DNA of 64,000 bases from Komagataeibacter diospyri (GTDB taxonomy: Bacteria > Pseudomonadota > Alphaproteobacteria > Acetobacterales > Acetobacteraceae): the NCBI RefSeq assembly GCF_006538165.1, contig NZ_BDLU01000065.1, forward strand, positions 1 through 64,000, given 5' to 3'. Under the pieces are notes generated by a model that saw only the letters and a list, made by a program, of their open reading frames with translations, did not search any database and was not told the DNA's origin. Positions 26,424 to 36,657 of this stretch are shown in pieces (position 1 is the stretch's first letter; each line of letters starts with the position of its first letter). A program made the translations under genes and the position numbers.

Positions 26424-27845
26424 TTACTGGGCGGCGTCCTGACCGGTGTGCGTCTGCGGAGCAAACGTCCAGCCCGAGCCATAAGGCTGCGGCAGGAAGA
26501 CCGACCAGCCGCTGCTGACGCTGTTCCAGCCGGAGCTGGAAACCGGCGCGCCCGTGTCGCGCAGCTTGGTGACATCCGCAGCCGTAACGGTGCCAGGTGC
26601 CTTGTTGCCCCAGCTGGTGCGGATGAAGTTGACCACATCAGCAATCTGCTGGGCGGACAGCGATTTGCTGTAACCCGGCATTGCCACTGCGGACGGTGCC
26701 CAGTTGCTCGGCGGCAGCACGCCACCATGTGCAATCACGTTCACCAGCGAGGTCGGGTTCTCGGTCACCACGACCGGGTTGCCAGCCAGCGGCGGGAACA
26801 TGCGGGCCACGCCACCACCGTCGTTACGGTGACAGATGGCGCATTCCTTCACATACGTGTCGGCGCCCGGAACGCTGGCGGTGTTACCCGAAGCCAGCAT
26901 GGTCGCGGTGGACGCGTCATAGGTGTAGTTGCCCTGTGACGGCGGCACCGGCGGCAGGCTCTTCAGGTACTTCGCGATGGCGTGCAGGTCGTCATCGGTG
27001 AAGTACTGGGTGCTCCATGCCACCACATCGCCCATGCCACCGAACACGGCGGAATGATCGATACGGCCGGACTTCAGGAAGGTGTAGATGTCATCCTCGG
27101 ACCAGCGGCCCAGACCAACGACGGGGTCGTTGCGCAGGCTCGGCGCAACCCAGTTGTCAATCGGCGCGCCACCGGACAGGAAGTCAGGTCCACCAGCCGC
27201 GTCCAGTGCCTTTTCCTGCATGGCGAAGCCACGCGGGGTATGACACGCACCGCAATGTCCGGGGCCGGTTACCAGATAATCGCCACGTGCGATTTCCGCA
27301 TCCGTGCCCGGTGCCGGCGTGAACTCCTTCGGCGAAGGCGAGAACATCATGCGCCAGATGCCCAGCGGCCAGCGCATGGAAAGGGGCCAGGAAATGTCCG
27401 GCTGCCTGTCCGGCTGTGCGACCGGCTTCACCCCATGCATGAAGTACGCATACAGCGCCTGCATGTCTTCCTTCGTCATGCGCGAGAAGGAGGGGTACGG
27501 CATGGCCGGATACAGCGTGGAGCCGTCCTTGCGGATACCATGGCGCACGGCTTCGTCGAATTCGGCGAAGGTGTAGCGGCCGATACCGTAGGTCGGGTCC
27601 GGAGTGATGTTTGTGGAGTAGATCGTACCGATCGGGCTCTTGATTTCAAGCCCGCCTGCGTACGGCTGCCCATGGAGAGCGGTATGACATGCTACGCAGT
27701 CACCCAGTCGCGCGACATATGCCCCCTTCTGGACCAGCGCGGAGTCAGCATCTGGCGTCTGTGCCAATGCCGTCCCTGCCAGCAGACTAAACGCTGCCGC
27801 GCTGAATGTCACCTTAAGTCTGTTGATCATTATGTTCACCATCAT
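26424..27845 (-). CDS. adhB: PQQ alcohol dehydrogenase, tri-haem cytochrome c subunit
   Basis: AdhB takes electrons from AdhA and passes them to ubiquinone at the outer face of the inner membrane. The 473-residue precursor has a signal peptide ending FSLLAGTALAQ and three haem sites: CVACHTALHG near residue 50, CGACHTPRG near 198 and CAICHRNDGG near 340. The C-terminal tail (SSGWSVFLPQPYGSGWTF) is expected to be the membrane-associating region known from the family. Two ATGs 15 bases apart (27845, 27830) could start it. It lies 38 bp downstream of adhA. The third subunit gene, adhS, is not in the window. Confidence 0.97.
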   Translation of the reverse strand: MMVNIMINRLKVTFSAAAFSLLAGTALAQTPDADSALVQKGAYVARLGDCVACHTALHGQPYAGGLEIKSPIGTIYSTNITPDPTYGIGRYTFAEFDEAVRHGIRKDGSTLYPAMPYPSFSRMTKEDMQALYAYFMHGVKPVAQPDRQPDISWPLSMRWPLGIWRMMFSPSPKEFTPAPGTDAEIARGDYLVTGPGHCGACHTPRGFAMQEKALDAAGGPDFLSGGAPIDNWVAPSLRNDPVVGLGRWSEDDIYTFLKSGRIDHSAVFGGMGDVVAWSTQYFTDDDLHAIAKYLKSLPPVPPSQGNYTYDASTATMLASGNTASVPGADTYVKECAICHRNDGGGVARMFPPLAGNPVVVTENPTSLVNVIAHGGVLPPSNWAPSAVAMPGYSKSLSAQQIADVVNFIRTSWGNKAPGTVTAADVTKLRDTGAPVSSSGWNSVSSGWSVFLPQPYGSGWTFAPQTHTGQDAAQ

Positions 27846-27883
27846 GCGTCGCGTTGATGCGAAAAATTGTCAAAACCGGGAGA

Positions 27884-30103
27884 TTATGGCTGCTGCTCGG
27901 GGATACCGTCAGCGTTCTTCCGGGCATCAACTTCCCTCTGATAGGTCTCGTTCGCACGCTTGATCAGGAACTGGCGGATGTCCTCAATCTCGGTCGGGTT
28001 CATGTTACCGTCGAAGCGATCCATACCGTAGGCGGTAAGCGCGCCGCGGCCGACAACATTGTAGAACGCGTCCTCATGACGGATGGACCCGGACCAGCGC
28101 AGGTCAGGCAGCACACCAGCACCTTCGGCGTTATCACCATGACAGGCGGCGCAATAGGTCTGGAACTGGAAGTAACCGTTGTCAGTACGCTTGCTGTCGA
28201 ACTGTGCCGGCGGCTTGACGGGCAGGAAGCCCTGGTCATTCTGCTTGGGCAGCGGGCCGGACTTGCCATCGAGCGAGAAGGCGATGATGCGCGAGTGGTT
28301 GACGGTCCAGCCGCTGGTACGGGCCAGGCCACCAAGGAAGAACGGATAGATGCCGCCCCAGCCCACTTCAACCGCAACATACTGCTTGCCATTGGCAAGG
28401 TAGGTCACAGGCGGTGCGATGATGCCGCTGTCCGCCGCGAAGTGGAACAGGTCGGACCCGTTCGTCGCGTCATAGGCATGGAATTCGCCGTTCGCCAGGC
28501 CCTGGAACAGCAGGTCGCCGCCAGTTGCCAGGATACCGCCGTTCCACGGCCCCTTGTGGTCAACGCGCCATGCTTCAGCCTGCTTCTGGGGATCCCAGGC
28601 CAGGATGTAGCCCTTCAGGTCCTTAACAAAAGCCTGCTTGGCTTCTGGCGAGTCGGGGATGCCGACCTTGTTCATGTCCAGACCAAGGTTCCAGCTGTCG
28701 GGATGCGGCGTGAAGCCACCGACCTGGTTGGTGTACAGGAACGGAACCTGCTGCGCGGGGATATAGACCAGCCCGGTCTTGGGGCTGAAGGCCATGGCCG
28801 CGAAGTTATGGCCACCGAGGTCACCCGGAATGCCGTACCATTCCTTGCCCGTAAGGGTGTAGAGCGCATCGGGGTTGTAGATCGGACGACCGGTCTTGGG
28901 ATCAAGGCCGCTGGCCCAGTTCACATAGACGTAGTTCTTGCCCGAGATGAACTCACCGGTCTTCGCATCGATGATGTAGAAGAAGCCGTTCTTCGGGGCG
29001 TGAACGATGACGTGGCGGGTTTCACCATTGATCGGCAGGTCAAGCGTCATGATCTGCTGGACCGAGGTGAAGTCCCACTGATCCATCGGCGTTTCCTGGA
29101 AATGCCAGACGTATTCGCCGGTTTCCGGCTTCAGTGCGACGATGCTGCCCAGGAACAGGTTATCGCCCTTGCCTTCGGAGCGGTACTTGTAGTTCCACGG
29201 GGAACCGTTGCCGACACCCAGATAGACCAGGTCGGTCACGGGGTCATACACGATGGAATCCCACACCGTGCCGCCACCACCCTGACGGGTCCATGCGCCG
29301 GTCGGGCTCCAGGTCTGGTAGGCCTTGTTCATCAGCACGCTGTCGGATGCAGCGTGGTCCGGTTCGTTCTTGGGGTTCGGAACCGTGAAGAAGCGCCAGT
29401 CGACCTTGCCGGTTTCCGCATCGAACGCCGTGACGAAGCCACGAGCACCGAACTCGGAACCACCGTTACCGATGATCACGCGGCCCTTGGCGATGCGCGG
29501 CGCGCCGTCAACCGTGTAGGAACGCTGCTTGCCCAGCTCCGCTTCGGGCGGAATGGTGTTCACGCTCCAGACCAGCTTGCCGGTCTTGGCGTCAAGGGCG
29601 ATCAGGCGGCCGTCGAACGTGCCGAAATAGACCTTGCCATTCCAGTACGCCGCACCACGGTTGACCGTGTCACAGCAGCCCTTGTCGGCAATGTTGCCGG
29701 GCACGCGCGGGTCATAGGACCACAGCAGCTTGCCGGTTGCGGCGTCGACGGCTTTCATCATGCTCCAGTTGGTGGTGGCGTACATGACACCATCAACAAC
29801 CAGGGGCGTGCCTTCCTGGCCACGGTTGGTATCGAGATCCAGATACCAGGCCAGCTTCAGGTTACCGACATTGGAACGGTTGATCTGGTCCAGCGGGCTG
29901 TAGCGCTGTTCAGAATAGGTGCGGCCATAGGTCATCCAGTTGCCGGGATGATCATCTGCATGGATGATCGCTTCGCCCGTGGCGCCCTGCCCGTCATCTG
30001 CGGATGCCATGGTGGCATAGCCGGAGATGAGAGCCGCACATATCGTTCCGGCTGTAAGCGTTCTGCTCAGAGAACGTCTTTTTCCGAAAACGGCAGAAAT
30101 CAT
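27884..30103 (-). CDS. adhA: PQQ-dependent alcohol dehydrogenase, large quinohaemoprotein subunit
   Basis: AdhA oxidises ethanol to acetaldehyde in the periplasm, the first step of vinegar fermentation. The 739-residue precursor has a signal peptide (residues about 17-35), then an eight-bladed PQQ propeller with tryptophan-docking repeats (AATGKLLWSYDPR, DAKTGKLVWSVNT, GYILAWDPQKQ). Adjacent cysteines in DKGCCDTVNRG form the vicinal disulphide. A C-terminal haem c domain carries CAACHGDNAEGAG near residue 640. The ATG at 30103 gives the normal signal peptide; 18 further upstream codons are open but not expected to be translated. It forms an operon with adhB. Confidence 0.98.
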   Translation of the reverse strand: MISAVFGKRRSLSRTLTAGTICAALISGYATMASADDGQGATGEAIIHADDHPGNWMTYGRTYSEQRYSPLDQINRSNVGNLKLAWYLDLDTNRGQEGTPLVVDGVMYATTNWSMMKAVDAATGKLLWSYDPRVPGNIADKGCCDTVNRGAAYWNGKVYFGTFDGRLIALDAKTGKLVWSVNTIPPEAELGKQRSYTVDGAPRIAKGRVIIGNGGSEFGARGFVTAFDAETGKVDWRFFTVPNPKNEPDHAASDSVLMNKAYQTWSPTGAWTRQGGGGTVWDSIVYDPVTDLVYLGVGNGSPWNYKYRSEGKGDNLFLGSIVALKPETGEYVWHFQETPMDQWDFTSVQQIMTLDLPINGETRHVIVHAPKNGFFYIIDAKTGEFISGKNYVYVNWASGLDPKTGRPIYNPDALYTLTGKEWYGIPGDLGGHNFAAMAFSPKTGLVYIPAQQVPFLYTNQVGGFTPHPDSWNLGLDMNKVGIPDSPEAKQAFVKDLKGYILAWDPQKQAEAWRVDHKGPWNGGILATGGDLLFQGLANGEFHAYDATNGSDLFHFAADSGIIAPPVTYLANGKQYVAVEVGWGGIYPFFLGGLARTSGWTVNHSRIIAFSLDGKSGPLPKQNDQGFLPVKPPAQFDSKRTDNGYFQFQTYCAACHGDNAEGAGVLPDLRWSGSIRHEDAFYNVVGRGALTAYGMDRFDGNMNPTEIEDIRQFLIKRANETYQREVDARKNADGIPEQQP

Positions 30104-30565
30104 ATGTGATGTCCTCAGAAAACTAACGGTTTCGAATTCAGGATGCCGCCGCTGCAACTTTCTGCCCGGAGCGGCTTTCTGAATGTATCCGGCAAAAAAA
30201 GCACGCTAGCGCTCCTTTTCCGGCCAGACAGGAAACCGGCTTCAGACAGGGAAGACAAAGCAGGTGGTCCGTTTCATCCGAACATACTGAGGCTAGCACG
30301 TCCGTCTCCTGACATTTTAGTGTTCGACCTCACTAAAACGTGAATATGCTGTCGCATAAGCAATGAAACGGATAGTTCTGAATTTCGGATGTTTCCATAA
30401 AATCTGTTGATATTTCAGGAAGAATGACAAGGTGTGTCTGTCGCGCACATATGGTCGGTTCACAATAATTGATAAGAAAGATATTTTTATTATTCATAAA
30501 TGGAATAAATATCTGGTTACAGAAGACTCCTGTTTCCATCCGCATCGGGCAGATGGGTCAGAGAA
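30104..30565. other. AT-rich adhA upstream region without a gene
   Basis: No coding sequence is supported; a 70-codon minus-strand reading frame at 30333-30545 has no recognisable features. The gap should contain the adhAB promoter. Confidence 0.55.
30317..30340. promoter_or_regulatory. palindrome upstream of adhA
   Basis: TTTTAGTG and CACTAAAA form perfect 8-bp arms around TTCGACCT, about 214 bp before the adhA start. It could be an operator, or a weak terminator for thpR transcripts coming from the right; the sequence does not decide. Confidence 0.35.
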
Positions 30566-31117
30566 TCAGAAGTGCAACGGATAATGTTCCAGTGGCTCGT
30601 AAAACGGTCCATCCGCATGGCGTATGGATTGGAACAGGGTGAAATGCCCGATCGGCCATGCCTCGGTCGGGGGAACCGTGGTTGCAAGCCAGCGCTGCCT
30701 GCGGGTCTGGTCGGGACGTTCCATCCGGCCGATGGTGATATGCGGAGTAAAATGGCGGTTGTTCCGCTCGCTTACGGTCGGGATCATGCGGTTCAGACCC
30801 TTGCGAATCTTCTCGCGCAACATCATCAGGGCATCGTCGGGTGCGCAGCCAATCCATAGCGTATCCGGTCCGTTCGGGCGGCCTGCTGTAAACAGCCCTG
30901 TTCCACCCAGTCGCAGGGCAGGAGGTGTCGCGCGGATTGCGGACAGGCCGTGATGGATTTCTTCCAGCAGGTGAGGATGGGTGACTTCCCCAATGAAATG
31001 CAGCGTGAGATGGTAGGATTCAGGGGATTGCCACGTAACATCCGGCAGGCCTCCGCGTAGTTCGCCTATCGCATGAAGCAGCGCGGGGGAAAGTTCCAGA
31101 CCAACGAAAAGACGCAT
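30566..31117 (-). CDS. thpR: RNA 2',3'-cyclic phosphodiesterase (2H family)
   Basis: A 183-residue 2H phosphoesterase. Both HxT motifs are present: YHLTLHFIGEV near residue 38 and RHFTPHITIGR near 130. The family opens 2',3'-cyclic phosphates on RNA and was first found as a 2'-5' RNA ligase. The ATG at 31117 (MRLFVGLELS) is the standard start; the reading frame extends 79 codons further upstream but has no family similarity. It is divergent from the Bax-inhibitor-1 family gene. Confidence 0.9.
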   Translation of the reverse strand: MRLFVGLELSPALLHAIGELRGGLPDVTWQSPESYHLTLHFIGEVTHPHLLEEIHHGLSAIRATPPALRLGGTGLFTAGRPNGPDTLWIGCAPDDALMMLREKIRKGLNRMIPTVSERNNRHFTPHITIGRMERPDQTRRQRWLATTVPPTEAWPIGHFTLFQSIRHADGPFYEPLEHYPLHF

Positions 31118-31313
31118 GACGAATACCTGCGGACAAGGGAAAACGGACTGTGCCGTGATGATCGGGTGTACAGTATATATAAGGTGATATGCCCGCGGCG
31201 TGCGTTGCCGTATTGTAATGTATTGGACACGCTCCCGTTCTTGAACGTGTTCTAACATATTCCCACATGCTGGGAGAGGCACGTCAGTCAAGGACGTGGA
31301 GGAAGGAAACACA

Positions 31314-32090
31314 ATGGCTTTTGGCCCTGATTCGCGGAGTTTCATCCGCCCCACCGCTGATAGTGCCGCAGGTTCTGTCGATATGGGCCTGCGCGCCTAT
31401 ATGCTGCGAGTCTATAACTGGATGGCATCCGGACTGGTCCTGACCGGTCTGGTTGCCTATCTGATCGCAAATACCAGCCTGCAGGCCCTGTTTTACCAGC
31501 ATGTGCCCACACCGATGGGCATGGCGCTGAAACCGACGGCGCTGTCCATGCTGGCCATGATTGCTCCGCTGGGCTTTGTGCTGGTCATGTCGTTTGGTGT
31601 GAACCGGCTGTCCACGCAGGCGGTACAGACGCTGTTCTGGCTGTTCTGTGGCGTGATGGGCGCCAGCATGTCCAACATCTTCATGGTGTTCACCGGGGTG
31701 TCGGTCACGCGGGTCTTCTTCATTACTGCCGCGACTTTCTGCACCATGTCGATCTGGGGTTACACGACTCGTACCGACCTCAGCCGTTTTGGCTCCTTCC
31801 TGATGATGGGGCTGTTCGGTCTGATTATCGCAGGCGTTGTGAACATGTTCCTGCACAGCCCGGGCCTGTATTTCGTGTATAGCGCGGTAGGTGTGCTGCT
31901 GTTCGTCGGCCTGACCATGTTCGATACGCAGCAGATCAAGGCGAACTATCAGCAGTTCGCCTATTATGAGGGGCCGGAACAGGCGGCGAAGCGGTCGGTT
32001 TATGATGCGCTGAACCTCTACCTGAACTTCATCAATCTGTTCCAGTTCCTGCTGCAGTTCATGGGTGTGCGTAACAACAGCAACGACTGA
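31314..32090 (+). CDS. Bax inhibitor-1 family membrane protein
   Basis: A 258-residue protein with seven probable membrane helices, typical of YbhL/YccA relatives. The N-terminus is MAFGPDSRSFIRPTADSAAG; the late part has LFVGLTMFDTQQIKANYQQF, with the Asp characteristic of the family's proton/calcium-sensing site. Family members act as pH-sensitive calcium leak channels or membrane protease regulators; the role here is unknown. The ATG at 31314 follows GGAGGAAGG. It is a single unit with its own terminator. Confidence 0.9.
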   Translation: MAFGPDSRSFIRPTADSAAGSVDMGLRAYMLRVYNWMASGLVLTGLVAYLIANTSLQALFYQHVPTPMGMALKPTALSMLAMIAPLGFVLVMSFGVNRLSTQAVQTLFWLFCGVMGASMSNIFMVFTGVSVTRVFFITAATFCTMSIWGYTTRTDLSRFGSFLMMGLFGLIIAGVVNMFLHSPGLYFVYSAVGVLLFVGLTMFDTQQIKANYQQFAYYEGPEQAAKRSVYDALNLYLNFINLFQFLLQFMGVRNNSND

Positions 32091-32146
32091 ACCCGCAGGA
32101 GTCCTGCGGAACCAGCACCGTATCGGTCTGGTATGAGAATATGGAA

Positions 32147-32175
32147 GGGTCGTCACACAAGTGGCGGCCCTTTTT
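32147..32175 (+). terminator. Rho-independent terminator
   Basis: GGGTCGTCAC pairs with GTGGCGGCCC, including G-T pairs, around ACAA and is followed by TTTTT. It lies 57 bp after the Bax-inhibitor-1 family gene. Confidence 0.8.
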
Positions 32176-32742
32176 GCATGGGAAGGGTTGCCAGCCATGC
32201 ATACAGTTAAAAAAGATAAGACTTATTCATATATAGAAAATATAAGATGACATGAGTGTGAGGTTCAGGACACTCAGGCAACCCATTGTAAAATATGCAT
32301 TTTCTTAGATAAATTTTTGGCAATGAAATTTATTGAAATATTATGTGAAGGCTTGCCTCTGAGGCCATTCAGGTCGGATAACCCTTGAATAGAAAAACTA
32401 TATGAAAGGGTATGCGGCACAGAACATGCGCTTCAGCACACAGGACGGCGTCGCGATTTATGGTCCGATCTGCCCTGACAGTAATAATTACGTAAGGTCT
32501 GGCGGGCCGTATTGATCAAGATCATGGTCAGCCGGTCGGCAACTAACTCATGACGGATGCAAACCGAAAAAGACCATGTGTCGATTTCGGAAGTCGACGT
32601 AGGCGCGATGTCGCTGGGTGCCAGGGGAAAGTCGGATGCATTTTTCCTGCCAGGCGTATAACGTGGCCGTTGTTGTCTAAGCCCGTGGATGAAGCGAGGA
32701 TGTGAGCAAAACAGGGTGATGTCGAAACCAACGAGGCGTGAG
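32176..32742. other. AT-rich upstream region of the cyo operon, no gene
   Basis: No supported coding sequence in 567 bp. The part at about 32200-32420 is much richer in A and T than the surroundings; the remainder leads into cyoA and should hold the operon promoter. Confidence 0.55.
32512..32525. promoter_or_regulatory. possible FNR/CRP-type site upstream of cyoA
   Basis: TTGATCAAGATCAT differs by one base from the FNR consensus TTGAT-N4-ATCAA. It lies about 217 bp before cyoA. Oxygen-responsive control of a terminal oxidase is plausible, but a single site found by eye is weak evidence. Confidence 0.35.
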
Positions 32743-33669
32743 ATGAAGAAAAAAATCTTGCCAAGATTAACGAAGCTGATGAGCCTATCTTCGGCAGCGC
32801 TGTTAGCAGGCTGTACGTGGGATACGCTCGACCCCAAAGGCGTGATCGGTGCTCAGGAAAAAAGCCTGATCCTGACCTCGACCTACGCGATGCTGCTGGT
32901 AGTGATACCGGTATGTATCCTGACACTGCTGTTCGCATGGCAGTACCGTCAGTCCAACACTTCGGCGGAATATCTGCCGAAATGGTCGCATTCCAACAAG
33001 ATCGAGGTGGTTATCTGGGCCGTTCCCAGCCTGATCATCCTGTTCCTGGCAGTGCTGACCTATCAGACATGTCATTCGCTTGACCCGTACAAGCCGCTTG
33101 AGGCTGAAGCCAACGTCAAGCCTATTCATGTCGATGTTGTGGCGCTGGACTGGAAGTGGCTCTTTATCTATCCGGATGAAGGGATCGCGACCGTCAACCA
33201 GATGGCCATGCCGGTGAACACGCCGGTTGATTTCCGGATCACCTCTGACTCCGTGATGAACTCCTTCTTCATCCCGCAGCTCGGCACGATGATCTATGCC
33301 ATGGCCGGGATGCAGACACAGCTGCACCTGATCGCGAACGAAGCTGGTGATTTCCAGGGTGAATCCTCCAACTTCAGCGGCCGTGGTTTCTCCGACATGC
33401 GTTTCCGTGCGCTGGCAATGCCTGCGGACCAGTACAGCGCGTGGGTAGAGAAGGTGAAGGCTTCTTCCGAACAGCTGGACAGCGCAAGCTATCCGAAGCT
33501 GGCCGCGCCGAGCGAGGCCAACCCGGTTGAATACTTCTCGCATGTCGATGCAGGTCTCTTCGATGACATCGTTGCCAAGTACAACAATGGCATGGTCATG
33601 GATAAGAGCACCGGCAAGATGCTGCATGTGCAGCAGTCCGCGATGTCCGACATGAACATGAAGGAATAG
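32743..33669 (+). CDS. cyoA: ubiquinol oxidase subunit II
   Basis: Subunit II of a haem-copper quinol oxidase. The 308-residue product has a lipoprotein signal with lipobox LLAGC near residue 23, two membrane helices ([16 protein letters not shown] and [16 protein letters not shown]), and a periplasmic cupredoxin-like domain. The domain lacks the Cys pair of a CuA site, so electrons come from quinol, not cytochrome c. The ATG at 32743 is preceded by GAGG at a good distance; ATGs at 32719 and 32689 are alternatives. The order cyoA-B-C-D matches E. coli. Confidence 0.93.
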   Translation: MKKKILPRLTKLMSLSSAALLAGCTWDTLDPKGVIGAQEKSLILTSTYAMLLVVIPVCILTLLFAWQYRQSNTSAEYLPKWSHSNKIEVVIWAVPSLIILFLAVLTYQTCHSLDPYKPLEAEANVKPIHVDVVALDWKWLFIYPDEGIATVNQMAMPVNTPVDFRITSDSVMNSFFIPQLGTMIYAMAGMQTQLHLIANEAGDFQGESSNFSGRGFSDMRFRALAMPADQYSAWVEKVKASSEQLDSASYPKLAAPSEANPVEYFSHVDAGLFDDIVAKYNNGMVMDKSTGKMLHVQQSAMSDMNMKE

Positions 33670-33674
33670 GACAG

Positions 33675-35669
33675 ATGTTAGGCAAATTAACTTTGTCGGC
33701 CATTCCTTATGATGTGCCGATCCTTGTTGGGACCTTCATCGGTGCGGCCATTGCTGGCCTGGCCGTCGTCGGTCTCATCACCTACTACGGTAAATGGGGC
33801 TACCTGTGGCGTGAATGGCTGACCTCGGTCGATCACAAGCGCATTGGTGTCATGTATATCGTTGTCGCACTCGTGGCGCTGTTCCGTGGTTTCGCGGACG
33901 CGATCATGATGCGTTCCCAGCTTGCGCTGGCCTATGCCGGTAACCCCGGTTACCTGCCGCCGCACCATTATGACCAGATCTTCTCCGCACACGGCACGAT
34001 CATGATCTTCTTCATGGCCATGGCGTTCATGCAGGGTCTGATGAACATCGTGGTGCCGTTGCAGATCGGTGCGCGTGACGTGGCTTTCCCGTTCGTGAAC
34101 ACACTGAGCTTCTGGATGACGACCATCAGCTTCCTGCTGGTCAACGTCTCGCTGTTCATCGGTGAGTTCTCGCAGTGCGGCTGGCTGGCTTACCCGCCCC
34201 TGTCCGAACAGCAGTTCAGCCCCGGTGTCGGTGTTGATTACTACATCTGGGCGGTGCAGCTGTCCGGTGTCGGCACGCTGCTGACCGGTGTGAACTTCTT
34301 CGCGACCATCGTGAAGATGCGTGCGCCGGGCATGACCTACATGCGTATGCCGGTGTTCACCTGGACCATCTTCTGCACGACCGTGCTGATCATGGTTGCC
34401 TTCCCGATCCTGACCGTGGCCATGGGCCTCCTGGGTCTGGACCGTTACCTGGGCATGCACTTCTTCACCAATGACGGCGGCGGCAACCAGATGCTCTATC
34501 TGAGCGTGATCTGGGGCTGGGGCCATCCGGAAGTGTACATCCTTGTCCTGCCTGCCTTCGGTGCTTTCTCCGAAATCACGCAGACTTTCTCCCGCAAGCC
34601 GCTGTTCGGCTACAAGACCATGGTCTATGCGACCGCTTCCATCATGGTCCTGTCGCTGGTGGTGTGGGTTCACCACTTCTTCACCATGGGTGCCGGCCCG
34701 AACGTTAACGCGTTCTTCGGTATCATGACGATGGTCATCGCGGTTCCGACCGGGGTGAAAATCTTCAACTGGCTGTTCACGATGTACAAGGGGCGTATCG
34801 AATTCCACGCGACCATGTACTGGGTGATCGGCTTCATGATCACCTTCTCCATCGGTGGTATGACCGGTGTCATGCTGGCAATCCCGGCGTCTGACTTCGT
34901 TCTCCACAACAGCCTGTTCGTTATCGCCCACTTCCATAACGTGATTATCGGTGGTGTGTATTTCGGTTACGTCGCTGCCATGAACTTCTGGTTCCCGAAG
35001 GCTTTCGGCTTCAAGCTGAACGAAGCCTGGGGCAAGCGCGCGTTCTGGTGCTGGTTCATTGGTTTCTATGTTGCGTTCATGCCGCTTTATGTCCTCGGTT
35101 TCGAAGGCATGACCCGTCGTATGAACCACTACGACAACCCCGAATGGCATCCCTGGCTGCTGATTGCTGAAGTTGGTGCGGTTCTGATCGCATGCGGTAT
35201 CGTGTGCCAGCTGACCCAGCTGTATGTTTCGATCCGTGATCGCAATCTGGCCGAAAACCGCGACCTGACGGGCGATCCCTGGAACGCACGTACGCTGGAA
35301 TGGTCCACGTCTTCGCCGCCGCCGTTCTACAACTTCGCCATCCTGCCGGAAGTCCACGAACTGGACGCCTTTGCCCATGACAAGGAAGCCGGTATCGACA
35401 CGCGTCAGGCCGGTGGCAACTATCAGCCGATCCATATGCCGAAGAACACGGCATGCGGTTTCCTGATCGGTGCCTTCAGCTTCGTGCTTGGCTTCGGTGC
35501 GATCTGGTACATCTGGTGGCTGGCGGCTGTTGGTCTGATCGGTGTCATCGCTACGGTGATCGCCCGTTCGTCCGACAACGACGTCGATTACTATGTGCCG
35601 GTGTCCGAGGTGGTTCGCATTGAGCAGGAGCACACCCATAACCTTATGGCAGCACAGGCAGCGGAATAA
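33675..35669 (+). CDS. cyoB: ubiquinol oxidase subunit I
   Basis: The 664-residue catalytic subunit reduces O2 and pumps protons. Fifteen or so membrane helices are expected. Haem and copper ligands are visible in [13 protein letters not shown] (low-spin haem), [17 protein letters not shown] (CuB His and cross-linked Tyr), [10 protein letters not shown] (CuB His pair) and [13 protein letters not shown] (haem ligands). Length and motifs fit the bo3/ba3 quinol oxidases of acetic acid bacteria; whether the haem is O or A cannot be told from this subunit. It starts 5 bp after cyoA. Confidence 0.97.
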   Translation: MLGKLTLSAIPYDVPILVGTFIGAAIAGLAVVGLITYYGKWGYLWREWLTSVDHKRIGVMYIVVALVALFRGFADAIMMRSQLALAYAGNPGYLPPHHYDQIFSAHGTIMIFFMAMAFMQGLMNIVVPLQIGARDVAFPFVNTLSFWMTTISFLLVNVSLFIGEFSQCGWLAYPPLSEQQFSPGVGVDYYIWAVQLSGVGTLLTGVNFFATIVKMRAPGMTYMRMPVFTWTIFCTTVLIMVAFPILTVAMGLLGLDRYLGMHFFTNDGGGNQMLYLSVIWGWGHPEVYILVLPAFGAFSEITQTFSRKPLFGYKTMVYATASIMVLSLVVWVHHFFTMGAGPNVNAFFGIMTMVIAVPTGVKIFNWLFTMYKGRIEFHATMYWVIGFMITFSIGGMTGVMLAIPASDFVLHNSLFVIAHFHNVIIGGVYFGYVAAMNFWFPKAFGFKLNEAWGKRAFWCWFIGFYVAFMPLYVLGFEGMTRRMNHYDNPEWHPWLLIAEVGAVLIACGIVCQLTQLYVSIRDRNLAENRDLTGDPWNARTLEWSTSSPPPFYNFAILPEVHELDAFAHDKEAGIDTRQAGGNYQPIHMPKNTACGFLIGAFSFVLGFGAIWYIWWLAAVGLIGVIATVIARSSDNDVDYYVPVSEVVRIEQEHTHNLMAAQAAE

Positions 35670-36274
35670 TGGCGCAAAACATGACTGCTGATGCAGCCCA
35701 TGCCCATGATGAACACCACGAATCTCCCGTGGTGTTCGGGTTCTGGCTGTATCTGATGACGGACTGCATCATCTTCGGTACACTGTTTGCAGTGTTCGCG
35801 GTGTTGCGTGACCAGTTTGCCGGCGGTCCGACCGGCCACGAAGTGTTCGAACTTTCGGGTGTTGGCATTGAAACGGCAATCCTGCTGTTCAGCTCCATCA
35901 CCTACGGTTTCGGCATGATCGCCGCCCATGAGAACAAGGTCAGCACCATGCGGACCTGGCTCGGGGTGACCTTCCTGCTGGGGCTGGGCTTCCTGTTCAT
36001 GGAAATCCGTGAGTTCTCTCACATGATTGCCGAAGGTAACGGCCCGGATCGCAGTGCGTTCCTGTCCGCCTTCTTCACGCTGGTTGGCACGCATGGTCTG
36101 CATGTCACCTGCGGCCTGCTGTGGATGGCTGTCCTGCTGTTCCAGACGGCTGGCAAGACCGAGCTGAACGAACGCATGATCGGCAAGCTGACCTGCCTCA
36201 GCCTGTTCTGGCACTTTCTGGATATCGTCTGGATCTGTGTCTTCACCTTTGTCTATCTGATGAGTGTGATCTGA
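35669..36274 (+). CDS. cyoC: ubiquinol oxidase subunit III
   Basis: The 201-residue membrane subunit has five probable helices and the family segments FGFWLYLMTDCIIFGTLFA and GTHGLHVTCGLLWM, ending FLDIVWICVFTFVYL. It stabilises subunit I. Its ATG shares a base with the cyoB stop (TAATG), so translation is coupled, and its own stop overlaps the cyoD start the same way. Confidence 0.95.
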   Translation: MAQNMTADAAHAHDEHHESPVVFGFWLYLMTDCIIFGTLFAVFAVLRDQFAGGPTGHEVFELSGVGIETAILLFSSITYGFGMIAAHENKVSTMRTWLGVTFLLGLGFLFMEIREFSHMIAEGNGPDRSAFLSAFFTLVGTHGLHVTCGLLWMAVLLFQTAGKTELNERMIGKLTCLSLFWHFLDIVWICVFTFVYLMSVI

Positions 36275-36603
36275 TGGCAGACCATATTTCTTCCTCGGGA
36301 GAGAGCCACGGGAGTGTAGGGTCTTACCTTACCGGGTTCGTACTTGCCGTTATCCTGACGGTTGCATCTTTCGGTCTGGTGATGTCGCATGCGATGTCAC
36401 CGGCCGGCACCGGTGGGGCGATTGCCCTGCTGGCGGTGGTGCAGATTGTTGTTCACCTCATTTATTTCCTGCACATGAACGGTTCGTCCGAACAGCGCTG
36501 GAATGTCATGGCATTTGTCTTCACGGTGCTTTCGGTCCTGGTCCTTGTGGCCGGCACGATGTTCATCATGCATGACACGGCCATCAACATGATGTCGCGC
36601 TAA
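36274..36603 (+). CDS. cyoD: ubiquinol oxidase subunit IV
   Basis: The 109-residue subunit has three hydrophobic helices. It has the family features GSYLTGFVLAVILTVASFGL near the N-terminus and VQIVVHLIYFLHMN in the middle. The start is the ATG at 36274 inside the TGATG junction with cyoC, although the frame is open far upstream. No cyoE (haem O synthase) follows; the operon ends at a strong terminator. Confidence 0.94.
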   Translation: MADHISSSGESHGSVGSYLTGFVLAVILTVASFGLVMSHAMSPAGTGGAIALLAVVQIVVHLIYFLHMNGSSEQRWNVMAFVFTVLSVLVLVAGTMFIMHDTAINMMSR

Positions 36604-36657
36604 GCGGTATCATGTCAGGGTGCGGGGGCAGGTAACTGCCCCTGTGCCGGACGGCAT

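Noticed and set aside
27854..30109. 751-codon open frame antisense to adhA
   Set aside because: It mirrors adhA exactly, has no family motifs, and arises from the GC-rich codon pattern of a highly biased gene. adhA has all expected domains.
30333..30545. 70-codon minus-strand frame upstream of adhA
   Set aside because: Lies in AT-rich promoter DNA, has no recognisable features and no clear ribosome site.
32433..32938. minus-strand frames over the cyoA start
   Set aside because: They overlap cyoA, which has a clear lipoprotein signal and domains.
33687..35639. 650-codon open frame antisense to cyoB
   Set aside because: Rich in His, Asp, Glu and Gln as expected from the reverse of a membrane protein; no recognisable domain.
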